Assembly (NCBI RefSeq): GCF_002289575.1
Contig: NZ_NTGA01000007.1
Coordinates: 1-64,000, forward strand
Origin: Dietzia natronolimnaea
Lineage (GTDB): Bacteria; Actinomycetota; Actinomycetes; Mycobacteriales; Mycobacteriaceae
DNA: 64,000 nt
Direction of reading: 5' to 3'
Made by a program: the position numbers and the translations under genes. Below the pieces are notes generated by a model. It searched no databases and was not told the origin of the DNA. It saw only the letters and a program-made list of their open reading frames with translations. Shown here piece by piece: positions 1 to 7,463 of this stretch (position 1 is the stretch's first letter; each line of letters opens with the position of its first letter).

Positions 1-369
1 CTCCACCGAGCCACTCTCATTCTGGTACTGACGCGAAGAAAATCGAGGCCCTGCGCATGATCTCCAGGTCCTCAGTCAGCCGCCGGCTCTCGGCCTTGAG
101 TCGCTTGATCTCAGCGCTCTCCTCGGTGCTGACCCCGGGCCGGGCTCCGGCGTCGATGTCGGCCTGCACAGCCCACCTCCGGACCGTCTCCTTGCCCAGC
201 CCCAGACGTCGGCCCACCTGGTTACAGCAGGCCGTCAACGACGAGTACTCACCCCGATGCTCGGACACCATCCGCAGCGCCCGCTCTTTGACCGCGGGAT
301 CGATCTTCTTCGGCATACAACCATCCTCCTCGACTCAAAAGGAGGCGGCGGGAAACCTGGGGCGGTTCA
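1..369 (-). mobile_element. IS3-family insertion sequence, partial (cut by window start)
   Basis: This is one end of an IS3-family element. It contains the orfA transposase subunit and, outside it, a terminal inverted-repeat-like sequence that on the minus strand begins TGAACCGCCCC at base 369, a form typical of actinobacterial IS3 elements. The orfB integrase part and the other terminus lie beyond base 1. The family call rests on the OrfA helix-turn-helix protein. The outer boundary is inferred from the TGAACCGCCCC motif alone, because the matching end is not visible. Confidence 0.75.
17..316 (-). CDS. IS3-family transposase OrfA
   Basis: OrfA encodes the DNA-binding subunit of an IS3-type transposase. 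The 99-residue protein has an N-terminal helix-turn-helix of the HTH_Tnp_1 type (KKIDPAVKERALRMV, then LGLGKETVRRW at about 39-49) and a C-terminal leucine-zipper-like helix (EIKRLKAESRRLTEDLEIMR). It ends in ASIFFASVPE; the FF codons form a T/C-rich run where IS3 elements usually shift frame to make an OrfAB fusion. The start is supported by CGAGGAGG on the minus strand about 7 nt upstream. OrfB would continue left of base 1, so it cannot be said whether the element is intact. Confidence 0.85.
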   Translation of the reverse strand: MPKKIDPAVKERALRMVSEHRGEYSSLTACCNQVGRRLGLGKETVRRWAVQADIDAGARPGVSTEESAEIKRLKAESRRLTEDLEIMRRASIFFASVPE

Positions 370-453
370 CCCTGACCCCGCGGGCTCGGGCAGCCTCAGC
401 ACGAGCTCCCTCGGCTCGTGACGACCCGACAGACCGACAACACAAGGAGTCTC

Positions 454-1209
454 ATGTCCACCTCACGCGCCCTCAAGGGCTTCACAGCGACGACCGCAAG
501 TGCCCTCTTGGTGCTCGGCGGAGTCGGGATCGCGAACGCGCAGAATGTCGTGACCGTAGTCCCCGGAGACAATGGCGACGGCCGCACTGTCATCGTGAAC
601 AACCCAGGAATGAGTGTCGACATCATCAGCGTTGACCGAGCGGCGGGAACTGTTGCGGTCCAGATGACGAACAACCTGGGCTTCACGGTCTTCTGCGAGG
701 CACCGAACCAAGACACGACGGCCGGTGCCCGACCGGGAGGCACGGTCTCTACTGCGCCCGTGGTCGAAATGTCGGCAGAGTATTACCAGCGTTTCCAGAA
801 TGTCCAGGCTGAGAATCTCAACATCGCATCCGGCTCGGTCACGATGAACTTCTGGCCGCTCGGGCAATTGCTCCCACAGGGCAGTGTTGGGGCCTTGGCG
901 AGTGATGCGGTTCAACTCAGGTCGCAGATCACCGAGGCCAGCACGAGGGCCAAGGTTGACGGGCTGTTCGGGACGACCGGATCGTTCCAGTTGGCGAACG
1001 GTAATACGGCGAATCGAACCATTACGCTCGGGCCGCCGTCCAGTCTCCCTCGAGGTGAGGACCAGCTCGGTTTCTTCACTATGTGTGCTCAGGGGACCAA
1101 CTCGAGCGCTGCGCAGACAACCGGGCAACTCTACGCCTGGTCGACTCTTGAGGGGGACTATGTCCCGCCGGTCGATGAGGACGACGATGAGGGTCCCGAG
1201 GCGCCCTGA
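454..1209 (+). CDS. secreted orphan protein with acidic C-terminal tail
   Basis: Function unknown. The start chosen is the ATG at 454, 5 nt after AAGGAG, rather than a GTG 36 nt upstream, because it puts a signal peptide at the very N-terminus: STSRALKGF, a hydrophobic stretch to about residue 28, then an AxA-type site at IANA|QN. The mature part (about 222 residues) is polar. It has two cysteines (FTVFCEAPNQ and FFTMCAQG) that could form a disulfide, and it ends in an acidic run (VDEDDDEGPEAP). It is not in an operon: an IS3 end lies upstream and a strong hairpin follows. It resembles the secreted protein at 15838 in layout (signal peptide, 'FC', then VV..YY.F), which suggests a small lineage-specific family. 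No enzyme motif is visible. Confidence 0.7.
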   Translation: MSTSRALKGFTATTASALLVLGGVGIANAQNVVTVVPGDNGDGRTVIVNNPGMSVDIISVDRAAGTVAVQMTNNLGFTVFCEAPNQDTTAGARPGGTVSTAPVVEMSAEYYQRFQNVQAENLNIASGSVTMNFWPLGQLLPQGSVGALASDAVQLRSQITEASTRAKVDGLFGTTGSFQLANGNTANRTITLGPPSSLPRGEDQLGFFTMCAQGTNSSAAQTTGQLYAWSTLEGDYVPPVDEDDDEGPEAP

Positions 1210-1236
1210 TATTCCGCGTCTGAGAGGGTCACGAGC

Positions 1237-1287
1237 AGAAGGAGGGGCGGGCCGGTCGCATCACGCGACCGGCCCGCCCCTCCTTCT
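1237..1287. terminator. perfect 23-bp hairpin, probable terminator
   Basis: Bases 1237-1259 and 1265-1287 are perfect reverse complements separated by a 5-nt loop (ATCAC). The stem is rich in G and C and there is no long T run after it. Its position between the secreted-protein gene (ends 1209) and pyrE (starts 1347) fits a terminator for the upstream gene. A T-rich tail is often missing from actinobacterial terminators. Confidence 0.8.
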
Positions 1288-1346
1288 GTCGTGTGGTGTC
1301 GTGGGCCGCGTCTAGAGTCGACTCCGAGACCGATCAGAGGAGCCCG

Positions 1347-1904
1347 ATGCCCACCCCCGCCACCGTCGACTCGACGGCCAGAGCCCGCCTTGCCGAGTTG
1401 GTCGCCGAACTCGCCGTCGTGCACGGCCGTGTAACCCTCTCCTCCGGCCGCGAGGCCGACTACTACGTGGACCTGCGCCGCGCGACACTGCACCACGAGG
1501 CGTCGCCGCTCATCGGCCGCCTGTTGCGCGAGCTTACGGCGGACTGGGAATTCGACGCCGTGGGCGGGTTGACCCTGGGGGCGGACCCCGTCGCGACCGC
1601 GATCATGCACGCGCCGGGCCGGCCGATCGACGCGTTCGTGGTGCGCAAGGAGGCGAAGAAGCACGGGATGCAGCGCCGGGTCGAGGGCCCGGACATCGTG
1701 GGCAAGCGCGTTCTCGTGGTCGAGGACACCACGACCACCGGGAACTCCCCGCTCACCGCGGTGACCGCCCTACGGGAGGCCGGTGCCGAGGTGGTGGGCG
1801 TGGCGACCGTCGTGGACCGCGCCACGGGGGCCGACGACGTGATTCGGGCCGAGGGCGTGGACTACCGCGCCCTGCTCGGCCTGACCGACCTGGGACTGGA
1901 GTGA
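1347..1904 (+). CDS. pyrE: orotate phosphoribosyltransferase
   Basis: PyrE joins orotate to PRPP to give orotidine 5'-phosphate, step five of de novo pyrimidine synthesis, in the cytosol. The 185-residue protein has the PRPP-binding signature VLVVEDTTTTGNS at 122-134, the KEAKKHG loop near 101-107 and the GG(L)TLGADP motif near 73-81. The ATG at 1347 follows AGAGGAG and excludes a non-homologous in-frame extension upstream. A -10-like TAGAGT lies near 1311. It heads a tight cluster: the next gene starts one base after its stop. A pyrE next to a SpoU methyltransferase is also the mycobacterial order (Rv0380c-Rv0382c). Confidence 0.96.
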   Translation: MPTPATVDSTARARLAELVAELAVVHGRVTLSSGREADYYVDLRRATLHHEASPLIGRLLRELTADWEFDAVGGLTLGADPVATAIMHAPGRPIDAFVVRKEAKKHGMQRRVEGPDIVGKRVLVVEDTTTTGNSPLTAVTALREAGAEVVGVATVVDRATGADDVIRAEGVDYRALLGLTDLGLE

Positions 1905-1905
1905 C

Positions 1906-2781
1906 ATGACACGCGGGTGGATGACGGAGCGCACCAGGATGGCACGGAACAGGACGACCGGGAAAGCGACGGCGACCTCCTCGCCCGTGGACGCGGCGCG
2001 GGCATTTAGCGAGCGGGTGCTCTCGCTGATGGACACCTCCCGCCCGGAGGGGCCCGCGTTCCTCGCCGCCGCCGCGGGTACGGAGCTCGCCAAGGCGACC
2101 GGGTTCGGCCCGCTGGAGAAGCTCTGCAAACCGCTAATCGTGCCGGCCGCACTGGCCATCGCGCTGCTTGAGGGAGCTCGGGGTGAGGGTGCCCTGGCCG
2201 GTGGGAGTACAACGGGCGTCGGGCGGCCGGGGGTCGGCGGTCTCGGGCCTCTCGCGACCACACTGCTGTCGGTCACCGGCGCCGCGTACACCACCGGCGA
2301 CGTGATCCTCATGCTCGGGGGCGGACATGCGAGCCGGTCGAAGGCGCGCCTGGTCTCGGGCGCTGCGGCGTTCGGGGTGGGCCATCTCGCGCTCGGCGGG
2401 CTGATGCTCCGGTCGGGGCTGAGATTCAAGCCGCTCCAGTCCGCGGTCCACGGTGTGGTGGCCGGCGCCGCCGGGGCGGTTCTCCTGTCCGAGGATCGGG
2501 CCAACGCTCCGCTCGCCGCGTACGGAGGGCTGCTGGCGGCCCTGTCGGCGTTGGCGACCTCTGTGGATCGCCGCTCCGGGCCGGCGGCCTCCGTGCTGGC
2601 CGTGGCGGGCCCGGTCTTCCTCCTCAGCGACGGCCTGATCCTCGTCAGGCGCAAGGCCGAGGGCGGGACCGCGCTCGCGCGGGCCCTCGACGTCGGCGTG
2701 ATCGACACCTACGCCACCGCCGCGTTGCTCCTGCTCACGGGGACCGCGGCCGCGGCACGCGCGGCCGGGCGACCGGCGTGA
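1906..2781 (+). CDS. YhhN/TMEM86-family membrane protein (lysoplasmalogenase-like)
   Basis: This is a multi-pass membrane protein of the YhhN/TMEM86 family; some members hydrolyse lysoplasmalogens, but the bacterial role is mostly unproven. The 291 residues hold about seven or eight hydrophobic segments. Family motifs are visible: LCKPLIVPAAL at about 67-77, YTTGDVILML near 124-133 and GAAAFGVGHLALGG near 148-161, with the conserved Lys-Pro, Asp and His positions. The first 30 residues are basic and could be untranslated, since ATGs at 1921 and 1939 are alternative starts. The gene begins one base after pyrE and overlaps the next by 4 bases, so it is surely co-transcribed; a link to pyrimidine synthesis is not implied. 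Confidence 0.8.
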   Translation: MTRGWMTERTRMARNRTTGKATATSSPVDAARAFSERVLSLMDTSRPEGPAFLAAAAGTELAKATGFGPLEKLCKPLIVPAALAIALLEGARGEGALAGGSTTGVGRPGVGGLGPLATTLLSVTGAAYTTGDVILMLGGGHASRSKARLVSGAAAFGVGHLALGGLMLRSGLRFKPLQSAVHGVVAGAAGAVLLSEDRANAPLAAYGGLLAALSALATSVDRRSGPAASVLAVAGPVFLLSDGLILVRRKAEGGTALARALDVGVIDTYATAALLLLTGTAAAARAAGRPA

Positions 2782-3611
2782 GTGCCACTGGCGCGGATGC
2801 ACCGGCCGGATCCGCGGTCCGCACGGTTCTCGTCACCGGCGCCGGCCGCGGGATCGGCGAGGCCACCGCACGCAGGTTCGCCGACGCCGGGTACCTCGTG
2901 GGCGCCTTTGATCTGCAGCCGTGTGCCTGGGCGGCGGGGGATGACCGGGTGGTCACCGGAGTGCTGGACGTCACCGACCCCGCCGCCTGGGAGGCCGCAC
3001 TGGAACAGTTGACGGCCCGCGCCGGTGGTGCGCTGAACGTGCTGGTCAACAATGCCGGGCTGCTGTACGGGATGCCGTTCGTGGACGCGAGTTACGAGCA
3101 GGACTCCGCGCTGGTGGACGTCAACGTCAAGGGTGTGATGTACGGCTGCCGGGCGGCGTTCCCGTACCTGGAGAAGGCCTCGTCGCCTGTCGTGGTCAAC
3201 CTCTGCTCGGCCTCGGCGATCTACGGCCAGGCCGAGATGGCCGTGTACTCGGCCACCAAGTTCGCCGTCCGGGGGATCACCGAGGCGCTGGACCTGGAGT
3301 GGGGTCCCAAGGGTATCCGCGTGTGTTCGGTGTGGCCTCTCTACGTGGGAACGGGGATGCTCGAGGGCGTGAACACAGCCGGGATGCGGAACATGGGTGT
3401 CCGCCTGACCGAGGGCGACGTGGCCGGCGAGGTTTCCGACCTCGCCGAGCAGACGCGGCGCCCGCCGTCCGGTCTGCTCGGTCGGATCCGGGGCGCCGTG
3501 GGGCGCGCGGTCCACCGCCCGGTGGGCGCGCAGGCCACCGCGATCTACCTGGCGTCCCAGGTCGGCCCGGGACGGATCATCCGACTGGCCAACAAGCGCC
3601 TGACCTCGTGA
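2778..3611 (+). CDS. SDR-family oxidoreductase
   Basis: A short-chain dehydrogenase/reductase, 277 residues, with a Rossmann fold. Visible motifs are the nucleotide-binding TGAGRGIG at 20-27, NNAG at 91-94, catalytic Ser144, and Tyr157-x3-Lys161 (YSATK). Asp45 at the end of the second strand suggests NAD(H) preference, but this is only an inference. The substrate cannot be named. After Lys161 a segment of about 40 residues (RRPPSGLLGRIRGAVGRAVHRP) extends the usual core. Its GTG start overlaps the preceding stop (GTGA), and its own stop overlaps the next GTG, so it is the third gene of the pyrE operon. Confidence 0.88.
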   Translation: MSATGADAPAGSAVRTVLVTGAGRGIGEATARRFADAGYLVGAFDLQPCAWAAGDDRVVTGVLDVTDPAAWEAALEQLTARAGGALNVLVNNAGLLYGMPFVDASYEQDSALVDVNVKGVMYGCRAAFPYLEKASSPVVVNLCSASAIYGQAEMAVYSATKFAVRGITEALDLEWGPKGIRVCSVWPLYVGTGMLEGVNTAGMRNMGVRLTEGDVAGEVSDLAEQTRRPPSGLLGRIRGAVGRAVHRPVGAQATAIYLASQVGPGRIIRLANKRLTS

Positions 3612-4327
3612 CCGGTCGCTCCACCGACCCGGAGGCCGCGGCAGCGGGCCCCACGGCAGCGGACCCCGCGGCAGCGGACCCCGCCGCCGGGCCGACCGAA
3701 TGGGGTGAAGGCCTCGTCGGGGTGGGTCCATGGGAGCACGAGCGACCCGGGGAGCCCCGACCCTCCGGCGACCACTGGGACCCGGAGTTGCTCGAGTCCG
3801 GTGACCGCCGCAACGTGGTCGACCGCTACCGCTACTGGCGGCGCGAGGCCATCGTGGCCGACCTCGACACCCGGCGACACCCGTTCCACGTGGCCATCGA
3901 GAACTTCGGCCACGACGCCAACATCGGCACCGTGGTCCGCACGGCCAACGCCTTCCTCGCGGCCGAGGTGCACATCGTGGGCCGCCGTCGCTGGAACCGC
4001 CGCGGGGCGATGGTGACCGATCGCTACCAGCACCTGCGGCACCACGAGGACGTGGCCGCACTGATGGACTGGGCGGACTCCGTAGGGGTGCCGGTCGTCG
4101 CCGTCGACAATCTCCCGGGTGCCGAGCCGCTCGAGACCGCCCACCTCCCGCGCGACTGTGTGCTGCTGTTCGGGCAGGAGGGGCCCGGTGTCAGCGCCGA
4201 CGCGCGACTGCGGGCGGCCAGGACGGTGTCGATCGCCCAGTTCGGATCGACCCGATCGATCAACGCCGGCGTGGCCGCCGGGATCGCGATGCACGCGTGG
4301 ATCCGCGAGCACGCCGCCCCCATCTGA
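3608..4327 (+). CDS. TrmH/SpoU-family RNA 2'-O-methyltransferase
   Basis: A SPOUT-class SAM-dependent methyltransferase predicted to methylate ribose 2'-OH in tRNA or rRNA. The 239-residue protein has an unstructured Ala/Pro-rich start of about 40 residues, then the catalytic core: [17 protein letters not shown] (motif 1, with Asn and Arg), [11 protein letters not shown] (motif 2) and [19 protein letters not shown] (motif 3), which form the knotted SAM site. The GTG at 3608 overlaps the SDR stop (GTGA); a longer in-frame extension into the SDR gene has no homology and was rejected. The homologous gene sits near pyrE in mycobacteria. The exact target nucleotide is unknown. Confidence 0.9.
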   Translation: MTGRSTDPEAAAAGPTAADPAAADPAAGPTEWGEGLVGVGPWEHERPGEPRPSGDHWDPELLESGDRRNVVDRYRYWRREAIVADLDTRRHPFHVAIENFGHDANIGTVVRTANAFLAAEVHIVGRRRWNRRGAMVTDRYQHLRHHEDVAALMDWADSVGVPVVAVDNLPGAEPLETAHLPRDCVLLFGQEGPGVSADARLRAARTVSIAQFGSTRSINAGVAAGIAMHAWIREHAAPI

Positions 4328-4356
4328 CGTCCACGACGGGTCCGACGCCGCAGTCT

Positions 4357-4377
4357 TAATGGAAATGGTTACCATTA
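4357..4377. promoter_or_regulatory. Zur-box-like palindrome overlapping the -10 of the COG0523 gene
   Basis: A 21-bp imperfect palindrome with arms TAATGG and CCATTA around a central AAATGGTTA. It resembles actinobacterial zinc-uptake-regulator sites of the TGAAAATGATTTTCA type. A -10-like TACCAT (4370-4375) lies inside it, and the ATG at 4383 follows 7 nt later. Binding of a repressor would therefore block transcription directly. Zinc control is inferred from the motif and from the COG0523 gene it controls. Confidence 0.7.
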
Positions 4378-4382
4378 GGACC

Positions 4383-5492
4383 ATGGCTGATTCCCGTATC
4401 CCCGTCACCGTCCTGTCCGGCTTCCTCGGGGCCGGCAAGACGACCCTTCTCAACCATCTCCTGGCCAACCGGGACGGCCGCCGCATCGCCGTCATCGTCA
4501 ACGACATGTCCGAGATCAATATCGACGCCGCCCTCGTGGCCGGCGAGGGGCATTTCGAGCGCGGTGAGGAAAAGCTGGTGGAGCTCACCAACGGCTGCAT
4601 CTGCTGCACGCTCCGCGAGGACCTCGTGGAATCCGTGGCCCGTCTGGCCCGCGACGGGTCGTTCGATGCCATCGTCGTGGAGTCGACGGGCATCTCCGAG
4701 CCCATGCCGGTCGCCGCGACCTTCGAGTGGGAATTCGAGGGCGGGTTCCGGCTCGACGACCTGGCCCGGTTGGACACCATGGTCACGGTCGTCGACGCCT
4801 CGACGTTCCTCGGCGCGATCGCCCGCGGGGACCGACTGGACCAGCACGACATGGCCGCGGGCGAGGGTGACGAGCGGACGATCGCCGACCTCCTGGTGGA
4901 CCAGGTCGAGTTCGCGGACCTCGTGCTGGTATCCAAGACGGATCTGGCCTCGGAGCAGGTGGCGGGTGCGACCGACCAGATGATCCGGGCCCTCAACCCC
5001 CGCGCCCGCGTGCGCCGGCTCGACCGCGGAAGGATCGATGTCGCCGACGTGGTGGACACCGGCCTGTTCGACCCCGCGGTCGCCACCCAGGCGGACGGGT
5101 ATGCGGAGGAACTCGCCACCCCGCACACTCCGGAGACGGAGGAGTACGGCATCTCCTCGACGGTGTTCCGGGCCGGTCGGCCGTTCGACCCGGCTCGGCT
5201 CGAAGCGGCCCTCAGGTCCACCCGGGGTCTGGTGAGGTCCAAAGGCTACTGCTGGTTGTCGTCGCATCCGCACCATGCGGTGGTGTGGTCGCAGGCGGGT
5301 CCCAACTACGATCTCCAGATCGCCCAGGAGTGGGCGCGCGTACCAGACGTCCGGCCGGGACAGGAGATCGTGCTCATCGGGGTGAAGCTCGACCACGCCG
5401 CGGTGCGGTCCGCCTTGCGGGGCGCACTGCTCACCGACGACGAGCTGGCCACGATGCCGTCGGTGGTTCCGGGACTCGGACTGGCCCGCTGA
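4383..5492 (+). CDS. COG0523 (CobW/P47K) GTPase, putative zinc metallochaperone
   Basis: A G3E-family GTPase of the kind that delivers metals, usually zinc, to client proteins. The 369 residues contain Walker [10 protein letters not shown] at 13-21, the metal-binding CxCC motif ([11 protein letters not shown], Cys72, 74, 75), the Walker B-like VVESTG and an SKTD guanine-specificity motif near 183. A C-terminal CobW_C domain follows ([16 protein letters not shown]... SHPHHAVVW). The ATG at 4383 has no Shine-Dalgarno sequence and lies 7 nt after a -10-like hexamer, suggesting a leaderless mRNA. The Zur-like palindrome just upstream argues for a role in zinc starvation. A cobalamin role is less likely because no cob gene is nearby. 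Confidence 0.9.
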   Translation: MADSRIPVTVLSGFLGAGKTTLLNHLLANRDGRRIAVIVNDMSEINIDAALVAGEGHFERGEEKLVELTNGCICCTLREDLVESVARLARDGSFDAIVVESTGISEPMPVAATFEWEFEGGFRLDDLARLDTMVTVVDASTFLGAIARGDRLDQHDMAAGEGDERTIADLLVDQVEFADLVLVSKTDLASEQVAGATDQMIRALNPRARVRRLDRGRIDVADVVDTGLFDPAVATQADGYAEELATPHTPETEEYGISSTVFRAGRPFDPARLEAALRSTRGLVRSKGYCWLSSHPHHAVVWSQAGPNYDLQIAQEWARVPDVRPGQEIVLIGVKLDHAAVRSALRGALLTDDELATMPSVVPGLGLAR

Positions 5493-5625
5493 CCGCCGCT
5501 GCCCGCCGGGCGCCGTGACACCGTCGCGAGCCCACCGTGCCCCCCGCCGGTCCACCGGGACCCGCCCCCAGGCGGTACCTCGTAGGATGGGATCAGTCAC
5601 AGCGCCGAAAACTGGAGGATCGTCA

Positions 5626-6669
5626 ATGCCTATCGCCACCCCGGAGCAGTACAAGGACATGCTCGATCGGGCCCGCGAGGGGGGCTTCGCCTACCCCGCG
5701 ATCAACTGCACGTCCTCGGAGACCATCAACGCGGCCATCAAGGGTTTCGCCGACGCCGGCTCCGACGGCATCATCCAGTTCTCCACCGGCGGTTCCGAGT
5801 TCGGCTCCGGGCTGAACGTCAAGGACATGGTCACCGGTGCCGTCGCGCTCGCCGAGTTCGCACACGTGATCGCGGCGAAGTACGACATCCTGGTCGCGCT
5901 GCACACCGACCATTGCCCCGAGGACAAGCTCGACACCTTCGTGCGTCCGCTCATCGAGATCTCCCAGGAACGTGTCGACCGCGGCGAGAACCCGCTGTTC
6001 CAGTCGCACATGTGGGACGGCTCGGCCACCCCGCTCGACCGTAACCTCGAGATCGCCAAGGAGCTGCTCGAGAAGACGGCCAGCGCCAAGCAGATCCTCG
6101 AGATCGAGATCGGCGTGGTCGGCGGCGAGGAGGACGGGGTCGAGAACGAGATCAACGAGAAGCTCTACACCTCCCGCGAGGACTTCGAGGCCACTATCGA
6201 CGCGCTCGGCGCGGGCAACACCGGACAGCGCTACCTGCTGGCGGCGACCTTCGGCAACGTCCACGGCGTCTACAAGCCGGGCAACGTCAAACTCAAGCCC
6301 GAGGTCCTCAAGATGGGCCAGGACGTCGCGGTCGAGAAGCTGGGCCTCAACGAGGGCGACCTGCCCTTCGACTTCGTCTTCCACGGCGGTTCGGGCTCGG
6401 CAAAGTCCGAGATCGAGGAGGCGCTGAGCTACGGCGTCATCAAGATGAACGTCGACACCGACACCCAGTACGCCTTCACCCGCCCGATCGCCGCGCACAT
6501 GTTCGCCAACTACGACGGCGTCCTCAAGATTGACGGAGAGGTCGGCAACAAGAAGGTCTACGACCCGCGCTCTTACCTCAAGAAGGCGGAGCAGGCGATG
6601 TCCGAGCGCGTCGTCGAGGCGTGCAATGACCTCAAGTCGGCCGGCAAGTCCAAGGGCGCCTCTGCCTGA
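5626..6669 (+). CDS. fbaA: class II fructose-bisphosphate aldolase
   Basis: This zinc-dependent aldolase interconverts fructose 1,6-bisphosphate with dihydroxyacetone phosphate and glyceraldehyde 3-phosphate in glycolysis and gluconeogenesis. The 347-residue protein is of subclass IIA. Visible are the HTDHCPED motif with catalytic Asp and zinc His, the Glu-rich EIEIGVVGGEEDG loop, zinc ligands in FGNVHGVY and FHGGSGS, and NVDTDTQYAFTRP for phosphate binding. The ATG at 5626 follows GGAGG by 7 nt, with a -10-like TAGGAT at 5583-5588. It is the first gene of the conserved mycobacterial fba-to-purA block. Codon use is that of a highly expressed gene, with many AAG and CTC/CTG codons. Confidence 0.97.
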   Translation: MPIATPEQYKDMLDRAREGGFAYPAINCTSSETINAAIKGFADAGSDGIIQFSTGGSEFGSGLNVKDMVTGAVALAEFAHVIAAKYDILVALHTDHCPEDKLDTFVRPLIEISQERVDRGENPLFQSHMWDGSATPLDRNLEIAKELLEKTASAKQILEIEIGVVGGEEDGVENEINEKLYTSREDFEATIDALGAGNTGQRYLLAATFGNVHGVYKPGNVKLKPEVLKMGQDVAVEKLGLNEGDLPFDFVFHGGSGSAKSEIEEALSYGVIKMNVDTDTQYAFTRPIAAHMFANYDGVLKIDGEVGNKKVYDPRSYLKKAEQAMSERVVEACNDLKSAGKSKGASA

Positions 6670-6694
6670 CACAACCCGGCCTGATCCGACTCGC

Positions 6695-6722
6695 GGCGTC
6701 CCTCTTAAAGCGGAGGGGCGCC
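6695..6722. terminator. fbaA / TM-protein bidirectional terminator
   Basis: A 10-bp stem (6695-6704 with 6713-6722, one G-U pair) around an 8-nt loop TTAAAGCG. It lies between the convergent stops of fbaA (6669) and the minus-strand gene ending at 6757, so it can serve both. There is no T run. Confidence 0.6.
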
Positions 6723-6756
6723 GCTGGCGTCTGCCGCGACAAACGGCGGAGACCGG

Positions 6757-7308
6757 TCAGCCGGGCTGATCGCCCTGCGGCACCGCTCCCATGCCCACCC
6801 CGGGCTCGCACACTTTCCAGACGCCGTCCTCGTCGAGCATCCGCACCTGCTCCGGGGCGGACTCATCGGACTCCGACTCTACGGTGGCGGTGGCCACGTC
6901 GCTGTTGATCTCCACCCCGGTGACGACGAGGTCCTGCGGGAACGACCCCGCGATGGACTCGCGCAGCATCGCGTCGAGGTCGGTACCGGTCTGCTCGCCG
7001 GAAGCGGTGATGTTGTCGACCAGGTCTTGGGGAACCCGGTTCTCGGCGCACAGGTGGCTGTTGAACTCCGAGAACGACTCCGACCCGGTCATGTCGCGCA
7101 GGGTCTGCTCGACCGCGCGCTCCGCCCGGGCGGAGGAGGACATCGGCCCGGCCGCGACGAGCCACACGAGAACACCGACGACCACGGCGACGACGACGGC
7201 CGCGGCCGCGAGCGCGACCCGGAGCCCGCCGCGTGGGCGGCCACCGCCGATACGTTGATCCCCGGGATCGGGTCTGCCGTCGGGTGTCTGCGGGCTCGTC
7301 GTCGTCAT
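6757..7308 (-). CDS. single-pass membrane protein (Rv0361-like)
   Basis: Function unknown. The 183-residue protein has a Pro/Gly-rich cytoplasmic start (about 30 residues), one hydrophobic helix (VALAAAAVVVAVVVGVLVWL, about 31-50) and an extracytoplasmic domain. That domain has one cysteine pair (SHLCAEN and WKVCEPG) and an alpha+beta pattern ending in DEDGVWKVCEPG, similar to NTF2-like or DUF4878 folds. Place and topology match the mycobacterial Rv0361 gene, which lies next to fba. GGGAG lies about 8 nt before the ATG. The gene converges on fbaA with a shared hairpin between them. Confidence 0.8.
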   Translation of the reverse strand: MTTTSPQTPDGRPDPGDQRIGGGRPRGGLRVALAAAAVVVAVVVGVLVWLVAAGPMSSSARAERAVEQTLRDMTGSESFSEFNSHLCAENRVPQDLVDNITASGEQTGTDLDAMLRESIAGSFPQDLVVTGVEINSDVATATVESESDESAPEQVRMLDEDGVWKVCEPGVGMGAVPQGDQPG

Positions 7309-7463
7309 CCATCACTCCCGGTACCGTCTCGGGCCCCGGACGGGGCGCATCGACCCGCCACCGTAGCCGACGACGGTGTGAATCGGGTGTGAGCGCCACC
7401 ACGGGCGGCGCCGCGCGGGTCACGGTGTAATGGGCCGGGTGTGATGGGCTGGGGTGCGCCGGA

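Noticed and set aside
4383-5492. Cobalamin-synthesis CobW
   Set aside because: No cob genes are nearby; the CxCC motif and Zur-like site fit a zinc-linked COG0523 protein better.
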